The position numbers and the translations under genes were made by a program. Below are positions 1 through 8,191 of a stretch of 64,000 nt of DNA, in pieces (within the stretch, counting starts at the first letter, position 1; each line of letters begins with the position of its first letter). The DNA comes from Actinokineospora iranica (GTDB lineage: Bacteria > Actinomycetota > Actinomycetes > Mycobacteriales > Pseudonocardiaceae). Location of the stretch: positions 1-64,000 of the forward strand of contig NZ_FMZZ01000019.1 in NCBI RefSeq assembly GCF_900101685.1. Direction: 5' to 3'. The notes under the pieces were generated by a model. That model searched no databases. It was given only the letters and a program-made list of their open reading frames with translations, and had not been told where the DNA came from.

Positions 1-365
1 CGGTGCAGGTCGGCGTAGGTGATGGTGCGGGTGTCGCCGGGCTCGCCGACCCAGTGGATCGCGACCCGATCCCCCAACCCCGCTTGCACGTGGCGGTCGA
101 CGCAGTTGTAGGCCACGTTCAACCGGCCCCCCACAAACCACTTCGCGAACGGGGGGTTGTCCCAGTCCAGCACCCGCTCCCACCGCTGCGCCCACACCAA
201 CCGCTCCGCCTGGGCGGCCCAGAAACCCTCCCGATCCGCCTCCGCCTCCGCGTACGCCGCACCGGTCACATTCGCCCCCGCCACGAACCCCTCCGACGGC
301 GCGAACACCCTGTGCTCCGTCGACAAGTTGTCCAGCGTCGGATTCTGACCGGACTGCTCGGTCAT
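1..365 (-). CDS. acsA: Acetyl-coenzyme A synthetase, N-terminal part (cut by window edge)
   Basis: Activates acetate with ATP and CoA to acetyl-CoA in the cytoplasm. The visible ~121 residues run from MTEQSGQNPTLDNLSTEHRV through FAPSEGFVAGANV, WDNPPFAKWFVGG and LNVAYNCVDRHV to a GDRVAIHWVGEPGDTRTITY block. These are the typical N-terminal signatures of Acs, which is about 650 residues long; the rest lies left of the window. The ATG at 363-365 is preceded by GAGGAGG at suitable spacing. The M. tuberculosis orthologue (Rv3667) occupies the same position relative to the HAD/ssd/tad block. Family assignment is by recognition of the sequence, and the identification is secure although partial. Confidence 0.95.
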   Translation of the reverse strand, partial: MTEQSGQNPTLDNLSTEHRVFAPSEGFVAGANVTGAAYAEAEADREGFWAAQAERLVWAQRWERVLDWDNPPFAKWFVGGRLNVAYNCVDRHVQAGLGDRVAIHWVGEPGDTRTITYADLH

Positions 366-635
366 GGACGTGACCTCCTCGGTGCGTGTGCGGCTGCGGT
401 GTCGTGCGCGGCTGTGTGTATCGCCAGAGCAATCTAGTGCGAACAGCGTGTGTTCGACAGACCGCCCACCCCTTGGTTCAGACCAATGCGGATCGCCGTG
501 AGATTCGCCCGATCGGGGGGCATCTGCTCCGTTCGGCTGTCCTCCACTCAATCGCCGGAAAGTAGCCTGACAGAGACGTACCGTGGTCGATGGTGGATCC
601 AGCTCGGAGCAGCCGACGCTAGTGGGGGATTGACG

Positions 636-1352
636 ATGGGTGGTGCAGATCAGGATTCACCGCTGTCCGGCTCCGCGCTCAGCACCATTGAGGCGTCGGT
701 CACGTCGGTCGGTCTTCGTGTCTCGGCTCTGGTTGGTAAGAGCGCGACGACAGCGCTAATCGCGCACGCATTCCTATCGAACACTGACCGGACGCTCGGT
801 TACCCGGCCCGGCGGCGATTTACCCGGTCGCGGGTAGTCGGCAGGCAGGCCGGTGTGGCGGGCGCCGTCGCCACGATGGGGCTCCTCGGCGCCCGCCGAA
901 CTGGTCCGCCAGCACTGGCCATGACCCCGGGGGCTGTGTTGCGATTCGACATGTGCACCCGTACGGCGGCAAAAGTTGCCTCGAACGCGGCGGTCGGACT
1001 ACTCCATCCGGACCGTCAGTTGCCTACGGTTGCCACATCGTCACTGCTCGTTATGGCGGCGGTCGGGCTCGCGTCGTCGCTGGAGCACCGGCCCGGCGCG
1101 TCGGTTCTGCTTGCCGCCCGCACGCTCGGCGTCGTTGCCGGGGCGCGTGTCGTCCGCCGGGTGCGTGGGTCCCGGCCCGCGCTCATCCCGTTCTCGACTG
1201 GTTCGAGCGAAATGATCTTCATCGGCCCGGTCGTCGATTTCACTTCGCTGACCGTCGCGCGGGAAGGCGTGCTCGGGACCATAGGCTGCGTGGTAGCAGG
1301 CTTCGTCTGGCATCAGGGGAGGTCGGCGGTCCCGAAGGAGGCGGTGGCATGA
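636..1352 (+). CDS. Hypothetical protein with hydrophobic segments
   Basis: About 238 residues if the ATG at 636 is used; the frame is open from 450, but GGGGG at 623-627 sits suitably before 636. I recognise no domain. The protein is Ala/Val/Gly-rich with hydrophobic stretches near residues 75-90, 130-150 and 215-228, so it may be membrane-associated, and it has Arg-rich patches in between. Third-position GC is lower than in neighbouring genes, so it may be recently acquired or decaying. Its stop overlaps the ATG of the next small frame as ATGA, with AAGGAGG just upstream, which suggests translational coupling. Function unknown. Confidence 0.45.
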   Translation: MGGADQDSPLSGSALSTIEASVTSVGLRVSALVGKSATTALIAHAFLSNTDRTLGYPARRRFTRSRVVGRQAGVAGAVATMGLLGARRTGPPALAMTPGAVLRFDMCTRTAAKVASNAAVGLLHPDRQLPTVATSSLLVMAAVGLASSLEHRPGASVLLAARTLGVVAGARVVRRVRGSRPALIPFSTGSSEMIFIGPVVDFTSLTVAREGVLGTIGCVVAGFVWHQGRSAVPKEAVA

Positions 1353-1576
1353 CTGAAGATCAGTACTCGCGGTTGCGCATCGCGGCTTCCTCCTCGGGAG
1401 TGCGGATTGCTGAAAAATCAACGACCGGCGCGTGTGCCCCGGCCATTCGGCTCAGTACTCGCGGTTCCGCACGGGGTTACCTCTCTCTCGGGTCCGGGGG
1501 GATCGGACTCGGCCACGGTTACCTGGAACGTATTCAGTTTCCCCTTTGTCGTGAAGGGGGACAATGCCCAGTCTGA
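1349..1576 (+). CDS. Small ORF coupled to the upstream hypothetical gene
   Basis: A 75-residue frame whose ATG overlaps the preceding stop (ATGA) and follows AAGGAGG by about nine bases, the best translation start in this area. The product begins MTEDQYSRLRIAASSSGV and resembles no family I know. It overlaps the start of the diguanylate cyclase by 13 bases, so it could be a coupling leader. A 15-bp direct repeat (tcagtactcgcggtt) occurs at 1360-1374 and 1452-1466 inside it, in different frames. It could be spurious; the start context is the only real support. Confidence 0.3.
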   Translation: MTEDQYSRLRIAASSSGVRIAEKSTTGACAPAIRLSTRGSARGYLSLGSGGIGLGHGYLERIQFPLCREGGQCPV

Positions 1577-2955
1577 CAAGCCCCCGACACGCCCGCCTCG
1601 CGGGCGTGTCCCTCGGCGAACGGCTGCGGTCGCTCGACCTGTTCATGCACACCACCCGCGCGGGCATCCTGTGGATCCTCGCCAGCGAGATCGCGATCTT
1701 CGTCTGGGCCTGTGCCGGAGTCCTGGGCGGCGGATTTCCCGACGCGTTGTCGCTTCGGCTGTTCGCATTGCTGACCGGCTTCGCGATCTTGCATATGGAG
1801 GCCACCCGGCCCGCGGAAGAACGCCGCCGCGCCGCTCACTTGGCGGGCGAGCATATCGACCACACCGGAGTGTGGACGTGCGCGGGCGCGTTCGTGCTTC
1901 CGGTGCCACTGGTGGTCGCACTGGTGTTGATCATCCGATTGCGCCGCTATTTCATCGCGCGTAAGCCTCCTGGCCGCTATTTGTTCACGACGTTCGCTAT
2001 TACGTCCTCCGCGCTCGCCGCGCAGGCGCTGGCCACCGCGACCCCGGTGCACGACTGGATTCGCGGCGAGCCGATCGCCGCGGACCAGGTGCTCGGCGCG
2101 GCCCTGGCCGTCGGCGGCGCGTTCGCGGCGTACTACGCGGCGCAGACGATCGTCATCGGTGTGGCGCGCGGCCTGCGCGGCGACTGGTCCTGGGTGTCGA
2201 TCCTGGGCAACCGCAAGGAGAACGTCGACCTCGCCATCACCCTGTGCCTCGGACTCATCGCGGCGTGGGGCGCGGGCGTCGCCTACGGGCTGCTGCTTGC
2301 CGCGCTGTCGGTAGTCGTCGTCGGCTACACCCGGCACACCCAGCGCATCGAGCAGTTGGAACAGGAACGCGACCGGTTGGAAGTCGACGCGCTGCACGAC
2401 CCGCTGACCGGGCTGGCCAACCAGCGCGCGTTCAACCCGGCCGCGACGCTCGCCCTGGTCGCCGACCAGGCGCGGCGGCGGCCGACGGCGGTGATGATGT
2501 TCGATTTGGACCGGTTCAAACAGGTCAACTCCCGCCTCGGCCACCTGGGCGCGAACGAGGTTCTCAAAGCACTCGCGGGTGTCTTGCGCTCCTGTGTCCG
2601 GCGCGACGACCTGGTGTGCCGGTGGGGAGGTGAGGAGTTCTCGGTGCTGCTGCCCAGCACCACCCGCGCCGACGCGTGGACCATCGCCGAGCGCATCCGC
2701 GTCGCCGTCGAGTCGATGACCGTCGAGCTGACCAAGGCGGCGGGTGGCCGCACCGAACTCGCGGGCGACTTCACCATCTCCGGCGGCATCGCGCTGTCCC
2801 CCGAGCACGGCACCGACCTGGCGACCCTGCAAGAGCACGCTGATCAGGCGCTGGCGCAAGCCAAGGACGGCGGCCGCAACCAGGTCAGGCTCACTCCGCC
2901 CGCGGCGGTTCCCGGGGTCCGGGCCGTGCGGGAGCGGACGTACGACTCGAGTTAG
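1564..2955 (+). CDS. Membrane-anchored diguanylate cyclase (GGDEF)
   Basis: Predicted to make cyclic di-GMP from two GTP. The 463 residues comprise about six hydrophobic segments (roughly residues 35-85, 105-130, 145-165, 175-200 and 220-250), a short coiled linker (RIEQLEQERDRLEVDALHDP) and a C-terminal GGDEF domain. The active site reads WGGEEF near residue 358. An inhibitory I-site RRDD lies exactly five residues upstream, so product feedback looks intact; DxLTGLANQR and FDLDRFKQVN are also present. No EAL domain is seen. The ATG follows GAAGGGGGA. It overlaps the convergent acetyltransferase gene by four bases. The membrane part matches no named sensor domain that I recognise. Confidence 0.9.
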   Translation: MPSLTSPRHARLAGVSLGERLRSLDLFMHTTRAGILWILASEIAIFVWACAGVLGGGFPDALSLRLFALLTGFAILHMEATRPAEERRRAAHLAGEHIDHTGVWTCAGAFVLPVPLVVALVLIIRLRRYFIARKPPGRYLFTTFAITSSALAAQALATATPVHDWIRGEPIAADQVLGAALAVGGAFAAYYAAQTIVIGVARGLRGDWSWVSILGNRKENVDLAITLCLGLIAAWGAGVAYGLLLAALSVVVVGYTRHTQRIEQLEQERDRLEVDALHDPLTGLANQRAFNPAATLALVADQARRRPTAVMMFDLDRFKQVNSRLGHLGANEVLKALAGVLRSCVRRDDLVCRWGGEEFSVLLPSTTRADAWTIAERIRVAVESMTVELTKAAGGRTELAGDFTISGGIALSPEHGTDLATLQEHADQALAQAKDGGRNQVRLTPPAAVPGVRAVRERTYDSS

Positions 2956-3533
2956 GCGTGCAGTTTCAAGAGGAGGCGGTCGCGCACGGCAGGCCACTCC
3001 GGCGCGATTACCGAGTAGCAGACAGTGTCGCGAAGAGTCCCGTCCGGACGGATTCGGTGCGCGCGGAGCACGCCTTCTTGCCGCGCGCCAAGGCGTTCGA
3101 TCGCCCGGCGAGACCGCTCGTTGCGGACATCGGTGTGCCACCCGACCCGCAGCGCGCCGAACTCGTCGAACGCGCGCGACATGAGCAGCAGCTTCGACTC
3201 CGTGTTGAGCGCCGTCCGCTGCCACCGGGCGCCGATCCACGTGTGTCCGATCCAGACAGCGCGGTGGCGTTGGTCCACTTCGTAGTAAGAGGTGGTTCCC
3301 GCGATCTCACCGTTCGCGTCGAACTGGACGAACGGGAACCGCACGGGGTCGGCGATCGCGTCGGCCACCTGGGCTCGCATGTCGCCGAGGGCGCGCGGCC
3401 TGCCCGCGCTGAGCCACGTCCAGACGTCCGGGTCCTTGCCCGCTTCGTACAGTCCGGCCACGTGTGCCTCGGTCAGCGGCTCCAGCCGGACGAACCGGCC
3501 TGCCATCGTTCCCAGCGGCTTCCACTCGCTCAC
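2952..3533 (-). CDS. GNAT-family N-acetyltransferase (RimJ/RimL-like)
   Basis: A 193-residue protein of usual length for the family. It starts with MAGRFVRLEPLTEAHVAGL and carries the ordered GNAT strands seen in ribosomal-protein and amino-acid acetyltransferases: GEIAGTTSYYEVDQRHRAVWIGHTWI, WQRTALNTESKLL and RVGWHTDVRNERSRRAIERLG (acetyl-CoA-binding RNxxSxxAIERLG block). It presumably transfers acetyl from acetyl-CoA to an amine; the substrate cannot be told. It is convergent with the GGDEF gene and divergent from the Fic-like gene, and both share an intergenic region with a 10-bp inverted repeat. Confidence 0.85.
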   Translation of the reverse strand: MSEWKPLGTMAGRFVRLEPLTEAHVAGLYEAGKDPDVWTWLSAGRPRALGDMRAQVADAIADPVRFPFVQFDANGEIAGTTSYYEVDQRHRAVWIGHTWIGARWQRTALNTESKLLLMSRAFDEFGALRVGWHTDVRNERSRRAIERLGARQEGVLRAHRIRPDGTLRDTVCYSVIAPEWPAVRDRLLLKLHA

Positions 3534-3552
3534 CCGTCCGACGGTAAACCGA

Positions 3553-3602
3553 AAGTGGCCTTGCGTTGAGGTCCACTACTGAGCAGTTCAAGAAGGCCAC
3601 TT
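3553..3602. repeat. Inverted repeat in the divergent intergenic region
   Basis: aagtggcctt at 3553-3562 is the exact reverse complement of aaggccactt at 3593-3602, separated by 30 bases. It lies between the divergent GNAT and Fic-like genes. It could be a regulatory palindrome or a short dispersed repeat; nothing here decides between them. Confidence 0.4.
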
Positions 3603-3625
3603 CGCCGGCGGGTACTGTCCGCGAG

Positions 3626-4360
3626 GTGACCGATCCGCTGGCCCCGCTGCTCGACCTCCCCGGCGTCGGCGACGCCGTGGCCACTGCCCGGGACTCGGTG
3701 GCCGAGGTCCACCGGCACCCCACCAACCGGCGAGGCTGGCCTGCCACCTCCGCGGAGGCCTCGGTCCGCGCCGCCCGCGCCTCCGCCGTCCTCGACGGCG
3801 GCGACCCGGAGATCCCCGAGGTCGGCGAGGTCTCCGACCCGGTCCTGGCAGGCGCGCTGCGCGTCGCGGAAGCCCTCGGCCCGCTGCTCCCGACCTGGGA
3901 GCGCGCGCCCATGCAGGCCCTGGCCAAGCTGCACGTCCTGGCCGCGGCGGACCTGACCGACGAGGATTCCCTGGGCAGGCCCCGCATGGGAGTGGACGTC
4001 ACCAGCAGGCTCGACCTGCTCGCGAGCCTGGTCGCGGGCGGCACCAAGGCGCCCGGCCCGGTGATCGCCGCTGTCGTCCACGGCGAACTGCTCGCGCTGG
4101 CTCCCTTCGGCGCCGCGGACGGTGTCGTTGCCCGCGCGGCGGCCCGGCTCACCCTGATCGGCACCGGCCTCGACCCCAAGGGCCTCGCGGTCCCCGAGGT
4201 CTCCTTCATGCGCCGCCAGGACCAGTACCGCACCGCGGCCGCTGCCTTCGCCTCCGGTGACCGGGACGGCGTCACGGCGTGGATCATCTTCTGCTGCGAG
4301 GCCATCGAGGCGGGCGCTCGGGAAGCCACCAGCATCGCCGACGCCGCCACCGCCTCTTAG
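3626..4360 (+). CDS. Fic-fold protein with degenerate catalytic motif
   Basis: About 244 residues from the GTG at 3626 (VTDPLAPLLDLPGVGDAV); the frame is open from a TTG at 3566, but the family start fits 3626. Overall architecture matches Fic/DOC proteins: an N-terminal region ending SAVLDGG, then a helical core, then the stretch VVHGELLALAPFGAADGVVA, aligned with the usual HxELxxIHPFxxGNGRxAR. The catalytic His is replaced by Ala (APF) and GNGR by ADGV, so AMP transfer by the normal mechanism is not expected. Homologues next to acs in actinobacteria are often labelled oxidoreductase without support. A role as a non-catalytic binding protein is inference. Confidence 0.65.
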   Translation: MTDPLAPLLDLPGVGDAVATARDSVAEVHRHPTNRRGWPATSAEASVRAARASAVLDGGDPEIPEVGEVSDPVLAGALRVAEALGPLLPTWERAPMQALAKLHVLAAADLTDEDSLGRPRMGVDVTSRLDLLASLVAGGTKAPGPVIAAVVHGELLALAPFGAADGVVARAAARLTLIGTGLDPKGLAVPEVSFMRRQDQYRTAAAAFASGDRDGVTAWIIFCCEAIEAGAREATSIADAATAS

Positions 4361-4380
4361 GGCAAGACCCCGCTAAGAGT

Positions 4381-5307
4381 TCAGACGGCGTGCATGTTGA
4401 GCAGTCCGAGCGCGCGCCGCACGTGCCCGCTGGTCTCGGCGAGCGCCTTCGCCGCGGCCCGGGCGTCCACCCCGGCCAGCAGGTGCACCATGGCCACCTT
4501 GAGGTCGCCGTGCGCGTCCATCAGCGCCGTCGCGCACTCCTGGTGCCCCAGGCCGGTCGCCTCACGCAGGATGCGCAGGCTGCGGCCGCGAAGCTTCGCG
4601 TTGGTCGCGCGCATGCTGACCATCAGGTTCGAGTACGTGCGGCCCATCTTGACCATCACGGCTGTCGAGAACGCGGTAAGCACGATCTTCTGGGCCGTGC
4701 CCGCCTTCATCCGCGTCGATCCGGAGATCACCTCCGGGCCGGTGTCCAGCGCGATGAGCAGGTCCACCCCGGGCGCGCGCGCCGCGTCGGGGTTGTTCGA
4801 CACGAGCGCGGTGGTCGCGCCGAGGTCGTGCGCCGCGGCCAGCGCCCCCAGGACGTACGGGGTGCGGCCAGAGGCGGTCAGGCCGAGCACGAAGTCCCCG
4901 GACCGGGCGTCACGGGTCAGTTCGGCCGCGCCCGCCAGCCGGTCGTCCTCCGCGCCCTCGGCCGCGTTGCGCAGCGCGGCCGCGCCGCCCGCGTGGTGCA
5001 CGAGGAACCAGTCGTCGGGCACGTTGTAGGTCGGGGACAGCTCGGCGGCGTCCAAGGTGGCGAGCCTGCCGGAGGTGCCCGCGCCGACGTAGTGCACGCG
5101 GTGGCCGGTCCGCAGTGCCTCGGTCGCCACGTCCACGGCCCGGCTGAGCTGCGGCAGCACGGCGGCCACCGCGCCGGGGACCAACTGGTCCTCGGTGTTG
5201 ATCATGCGCAGGATGTCCAGCGTCGACATCCGGTCGATTTCCGTGGTGCGCGGATTCCGCCCTTCGGTGGGGGAGTCCACGTGTGCTGACTGTTGTGGCA
5301 CGGTCAT
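4381..5307 (-). CDS. murQ: N-acetylmuramic acid 6-phosphate etherase
   Basis: Cleaves the lactyl ether of MurNAc-6-phosphate to GlcNAc-6-phosphate and D-lactate, in cytoplasmic cell-wall recycling. The 308 residues are standard length. Visible motifs are TTEIDRMSTLDILRMINTED, the SIS sugar-phosphate site VGAGTSGRLATLDAAELSP, the NNPDA loop, the EVISGSTRMKAGTAQKIVL block and a C-terminal small helical domain (LKVAMVHLLAGVDARAAAKAL). The ATG at 5307 follows GGAGGGG. It lies 43 bases downstream of the RpiR regulator in the same direction, an arrangement like murR-murQ of Bacillus subtilis. Confidence 0.96.
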   Translation of the reverse strand: MTVPQQSAHVDSPTEGRNPRTTEIDRMSTLDILRMINTEDQLVPGAVAAVLPQLSRAVDVATEALRTGHRVHYVGAGTSGRLATLDAAELSPTYNVPDDWFLVHHAGGAAALRNAAEGAEDDRLAGAAELTRDARSGDFVLGLTASGRTPYVLGALAAAHDLGATTALVSNNPDAARAPGVDLLIALDTGPEVISGSTRMKAGTAQKIVLTAFSTAVMVKMGRTYSNLMVSMRATNAKLRGRSLRILREATGLGHQECATALMDAHGDLKVAMVHLLAGVDARAAAKALAETSGHVRRALGLLNMHAV

Positions 5308-5350
5308 CCGATGTTCCCCTCCCTGGAGTGGCGGAACCGCGCACCCCTGG

Positions 5351-6283
5351 TCACTTCCCGGTCTCCCGAGGCTTGCGCCTGCCGTCGTGCCTGGTCTCCA
5401 GCCGGTGCGGGCCGACCGCGTCGCGGGTGGAGTCCAGCGCCCGGATCGACTGGTCGAGGTGCTGCTGCGCGACGCCGATGAACAGGCAGTCGACCACCGT
5501 GAGCTGCGCGATCCGGCTCGCCGTCGCGCCGGAGCGGAACGTGGTCTCCCTGGCCGCGGTGGTGAGCACGTGGTCGGCCACCTCCGCGATCGGCGAGGTC
5601 GGGTAGTTCGTCAGCGCCACCGTGGTTGCGCCGTGCTCGCGGGCGACACGCAGGGCCTCGACGGTGTCCGCCGTGGCGCCGGTGTGCGAGATGCCGACCG
5701 CGACGTCGCCGGGGCTGAGCACCGCAGCCGAGGTCAGCATGATGTGCGTGTCGTTCCACGCGAAGCTCACCCGGCCGATGCGGTGCAGCTTCTGCTGCAG
5801 GTCGGCGGCCACGAACGCGCTGGCGCCCACCCCGTAGACGTCGACCCTGCCCGCGGTGGCCACCGCCTCGACGACCTTGCCGAGCACGTCGATGTCGACC
5901 TGCTCCGCGGTCTCCTCGACGGCGCGGGCGTCGGCGAAGGTGACCTTGCCGACCACGGTCTTGAGGTCGTCCTCCGGGGCGATCTCGCCGCCGAGGTCCC
6001 GGTCGGCCCTGGCTTCTGAGCGCGCGGTGTCCGCGGCAAGCGCGATGCGCAACTCGGGGTAGCCCCCGACGCCGATCGCCTTGCAGAACCTGGTCACCGT
6101 CGTCTCGCTGGTGCCAGCGGCCTCGGCCACCTCGGTGATGCTGCGCCGGGCGACGGTATGCGGGCTGTCCAGGACGACCTTGGCGACCCGCTGCTCCGCG
6201 CGGGCCAGGCCCGGCAGGAGCGAGCGAATGCGGACCAAGGGGCTTGACTCGCTGTGTTCTGCTGTCATTTGACTCGCACTCAC
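5351..6283 (-). CDS. murR: RpiR-family regulator, MurR type
   Basis: A 310-residue transcription factor with an N-terminal RpiR helix-turn-helix (LLPGLARAEQRVAKVVLDSP through AGTSETTVTRFCKAIGVGGY) and a C-terminal SIS domain (VYGVGASAFVAADLQQKLHR, GISHTGATADTVEALRVARE, AITLTN-type strand). It likely senses MurNAc-6-phosphate or a related sugar phosphate and controls murQ and perhaps the upstream hydrolases. The start is GTG at 6283 or the ATG at 6268. The upstream segment contains AACT...AGTT and CTTA...TAAG inverted elements around 6290-6306, which could be its own operator. The gene symbol is by analogy with the murR-murQ arrangement. Confidence 0.85.
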   Translation of the reverse strand: MSASQMTAEHSESSPLVRIRSLLPGLARAEQRVAKVVLDSPHTVARRSITEVAEAAGTSETTVTRFCKAIGVGGYPELRIALAADTARSEARADRDLGGEIAPEDDLKTVVGKVTFADARAVEETAEQVDIDVLGKVVEAVATAGRVDVYGVGASAFVAADLQQKLHRIGRVSFAWNDTHIMLTSAAVLSPGDVAVGISHTGATADTVEALRVAREHGATTVALTNYPTSPIAEVADHVLTTAARETTFRSGATASRIAQLTVVDCLFIGVAQQHLDQSIRALDSTRDAVGPHRLETRHDGRRKPRETGK

Positions 6284-6435
6284 GTGGGAAACTTACTAAC
6301 AGTTAAGGGGTAATACAAGGTGACGCATCACATCCGGCAGCAACGCTACCCAAATGTGTCCGCAACCGCCGTCGCCCCTGGTGGGGGCTTGCTCACCGAA
6401 TCGTCGCCCGAGCGCACATTGTTAGCGTCTGATCG

Positions 6436-8190
6436 TCAACGAGTTCTGACTTCCCACCCTTGTGGTCGCAGCAAGTGGGGTTCTTTCTCACCACTGAGCA
6501 ACAAATGGCTACTGTCTGTCACGGTTATTCCGTCGAGGTAGACCCCTCTTCCGGCGTAGCGACTATCGGTAGTTGATCTCCAGCGCAACGTGATTCGTCC
6601 GCTTGCCGGTACCCAAGCGTTGATCTTCCACCAACTACGGTGACCGAAACCCGACAAAAGCGGCTGTTCGCCCACTGGTGCGCCCGGGCCGTGCGCCCGA
6701 ACGGGCACACTTCGCCACGTCGTGCCGTCATCGCTCGCCTCCAGGACGAGTGGATCGGCCGCCTCGGTGTCGACGAAGGCGTCGAAGGCGACCCGCAGCG
6801 TGCCCGAGCCCGCCAGCGGGGGCGTGCTCAGCGTCGCCGTCGCCCCGTTGCCGAACCCGGCGTGCCAGGCGTCCCCGCCGTGCCGCGGCCGGACGGCCAG
6901 GGACCGCGCCAACCCGGTCGCCAGCGTCTCGCGCGCCACGTTGACCGAACCCCAGGACCGCGAGGGGTGGACCCTGTTGGTCAACAGGATCGCGATAGAC
7001 CGTGACGCCGGGTCGAGCACAAGAGAGGTGCCGGTAAACCCCGTGTGCCCCGCTGTCCGCGGGCCGGTTAGACCGCCCATGTACCAGCGTTGGGACAACT
7101 CGAACCCGAGACCGTGGTCGCTGCCCGGGAACTCCGTGTTGTAGTTCGTCAGCATCTCGCGCACGGTGTCCGGCCGCAGGATGCGCGCCCCCGCGTAACC
7201 GCCGCCGTTGAGGATCGCCTGTCCCAGCACCGACAGGTCCGCCGCGGTGGAGAAGACCCCCGCGTGCCCGGCGACGCCGCCGAGCGACCAGGCGTTCTCG
7301 TCGTGCGCCTGCCCGCGCACCATGCCGCGCGCGGGCACCGCCTGGTACTCCGTGGCCGCGATCCGGTCGAGCTTGCTCGCGGGCGGGTTGTAGCCGGTGT
7401 CGTGGAGGCCCAGCGGCGTGGTTATGCGGTCGGCGGTAAACGCGTCTAACGGCTGACCGCTTAGCCGCTCCACCAGCACTCCGAGAGTGATCAGGTTGAG
7501 ATCGGAGTAGACGTACTTCGTCCCCGGCGGACTCGTCGGCGCCCGGTCCATGACCGCCTTGATCCGCGCGGGCCGGTCCGGCCAGTCCCGCCACAGCGGG
7601 ATGAACGGCTCCAAACCCGAGGTGTGGGTCAGCAGCTGCTCGACGGTGATGGCCGCTTTGCCGTTCACCCCGAACTCCGGCAGGTAGGCGGCCACCCGCT
7701 CATCGACCCGGACCAGCCCGTCCTCGACCAGGCACATCACCGCCAGCGAGGTGAACAGCTTGCTGACCGAGGCCAAGTCGAAGATCGTGTCCGCCCGCAT
7801 CGGCGTCTGCTGGTCCGCGGGCAGCTCGGTCCCCGCCGCGTCCGCGTAGCGCACGGCCTGGCCCGCGACGCCCCGGTGGACCACCACGCCATCGTGCGCG
7901 AGCAGGCTGACCGCGCCCGCGAACAACGGCCTGCCCGTGGCCGGATCTGGCCGCGTCCACCGCGCGATGGCCTCGTCGGCCGCCCGGATCGGCGCGGCGT
8001 CCAGTCCCACGGACTCCGGTGAGCCCGGACGCAGCACTGTAGTCGGCGGGGCGAACCCGGCCCTCGGTCTGTCGAACCGACCCGAGGCGTGCCCGTCTAC
8101 CTGGGCCACGGCTACCGCGCTTCCCGCGACCGACACCGCGACGGCCAAGAGCGCGGCGGACAGTCGGACTCTCCTGGCCATCGTCCCCAC
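6436..8190 (-). CDS. amiE: Exported serine hydrolase of the AmpC/PBP fold (AmiE-like) with extra C-terminal beta domain
   Basis: 584 residues: signal peptide (LSAALLAVAVSVAGSAVAVA), then a serine beta-lactamase-fold domain from about residue 55 to 430. That domain has the SVSK nucleophile motif in DLASVSKLFTS, a YSDLNL motif and a late AGHTGFTG (HTG) box. In B. subtilis the gene beside nagZ and namZ (ybbE, amiE) is a MurNAc-L-alanine amidase of this fold, so removal of peptide stems from muropeptides outside the membrane is the likely job. The last ~150 residues form an additional beta-rich segment (GSGTLRVAFDAFVDTEAAD, DGTTWRSVPV, YLDGITVTD), possibly carbohydrate- or wall-binding. It lies one base after namZ. 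Confidence 0.75.
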   Translation of the reverse strand: MGTMARRVRLSAALLAVAVSVAGSAVAVAQVDGHASGRFDRPRAGFAPPTTVLRPGSPESVGLDAAPIRAADEAIARWTRPDPATGRPLFAGAVSLLAHDGVVVHRGVAGQAVRYADAAGTELPADQQTPMRADTIFDLASVSKLFTSLAVMCLVEDGLVRVDERVAAYLPEFGVNGKAAITVEQLLTHTSGLEPFIPLWRDWPDRPARIKAVMDRAPTSPPGTKYVYSDLNLITLGVLVERLSGQPLDAFTADRITTPLGLHDTGYNPPASKLDRIAATEYQAVPARGMVRGQAHDENAWSLGGVAGHAGVFSTAADLSVLGQAILNGGGYAGARILRPDTVREMLTNYNTEFPGSDHGLGFELSQRWYMGGLTGPRTAGHTGFTGTSLVLDPASRSIAILLTNRVHPSRSWGSVNVARETLATGLARSLAVRPRHGGDAWHAGFGNGATATLSTPPLAGSGTLRVAFDAFVDTEAADPLVLEASDDGTTWRSVPVRAHGPGAPVGEQPLLSGFGHRSWWKINAWVPASGRITLRWRSTTDSRYAGRGVYLDGITVTDSSHLLLSGEKEPHLLRPQGWEVRTR

Positions 8191-8191
8191 C

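Noticed and set aside
1534-3240. Long minus-strand open frame across the GGDEF gene
   Set aside because: Antisense shadow in GC-rich DNA; Arg/Gly/Ala composition without domains, while the plus frame has full GGDEF motifs.
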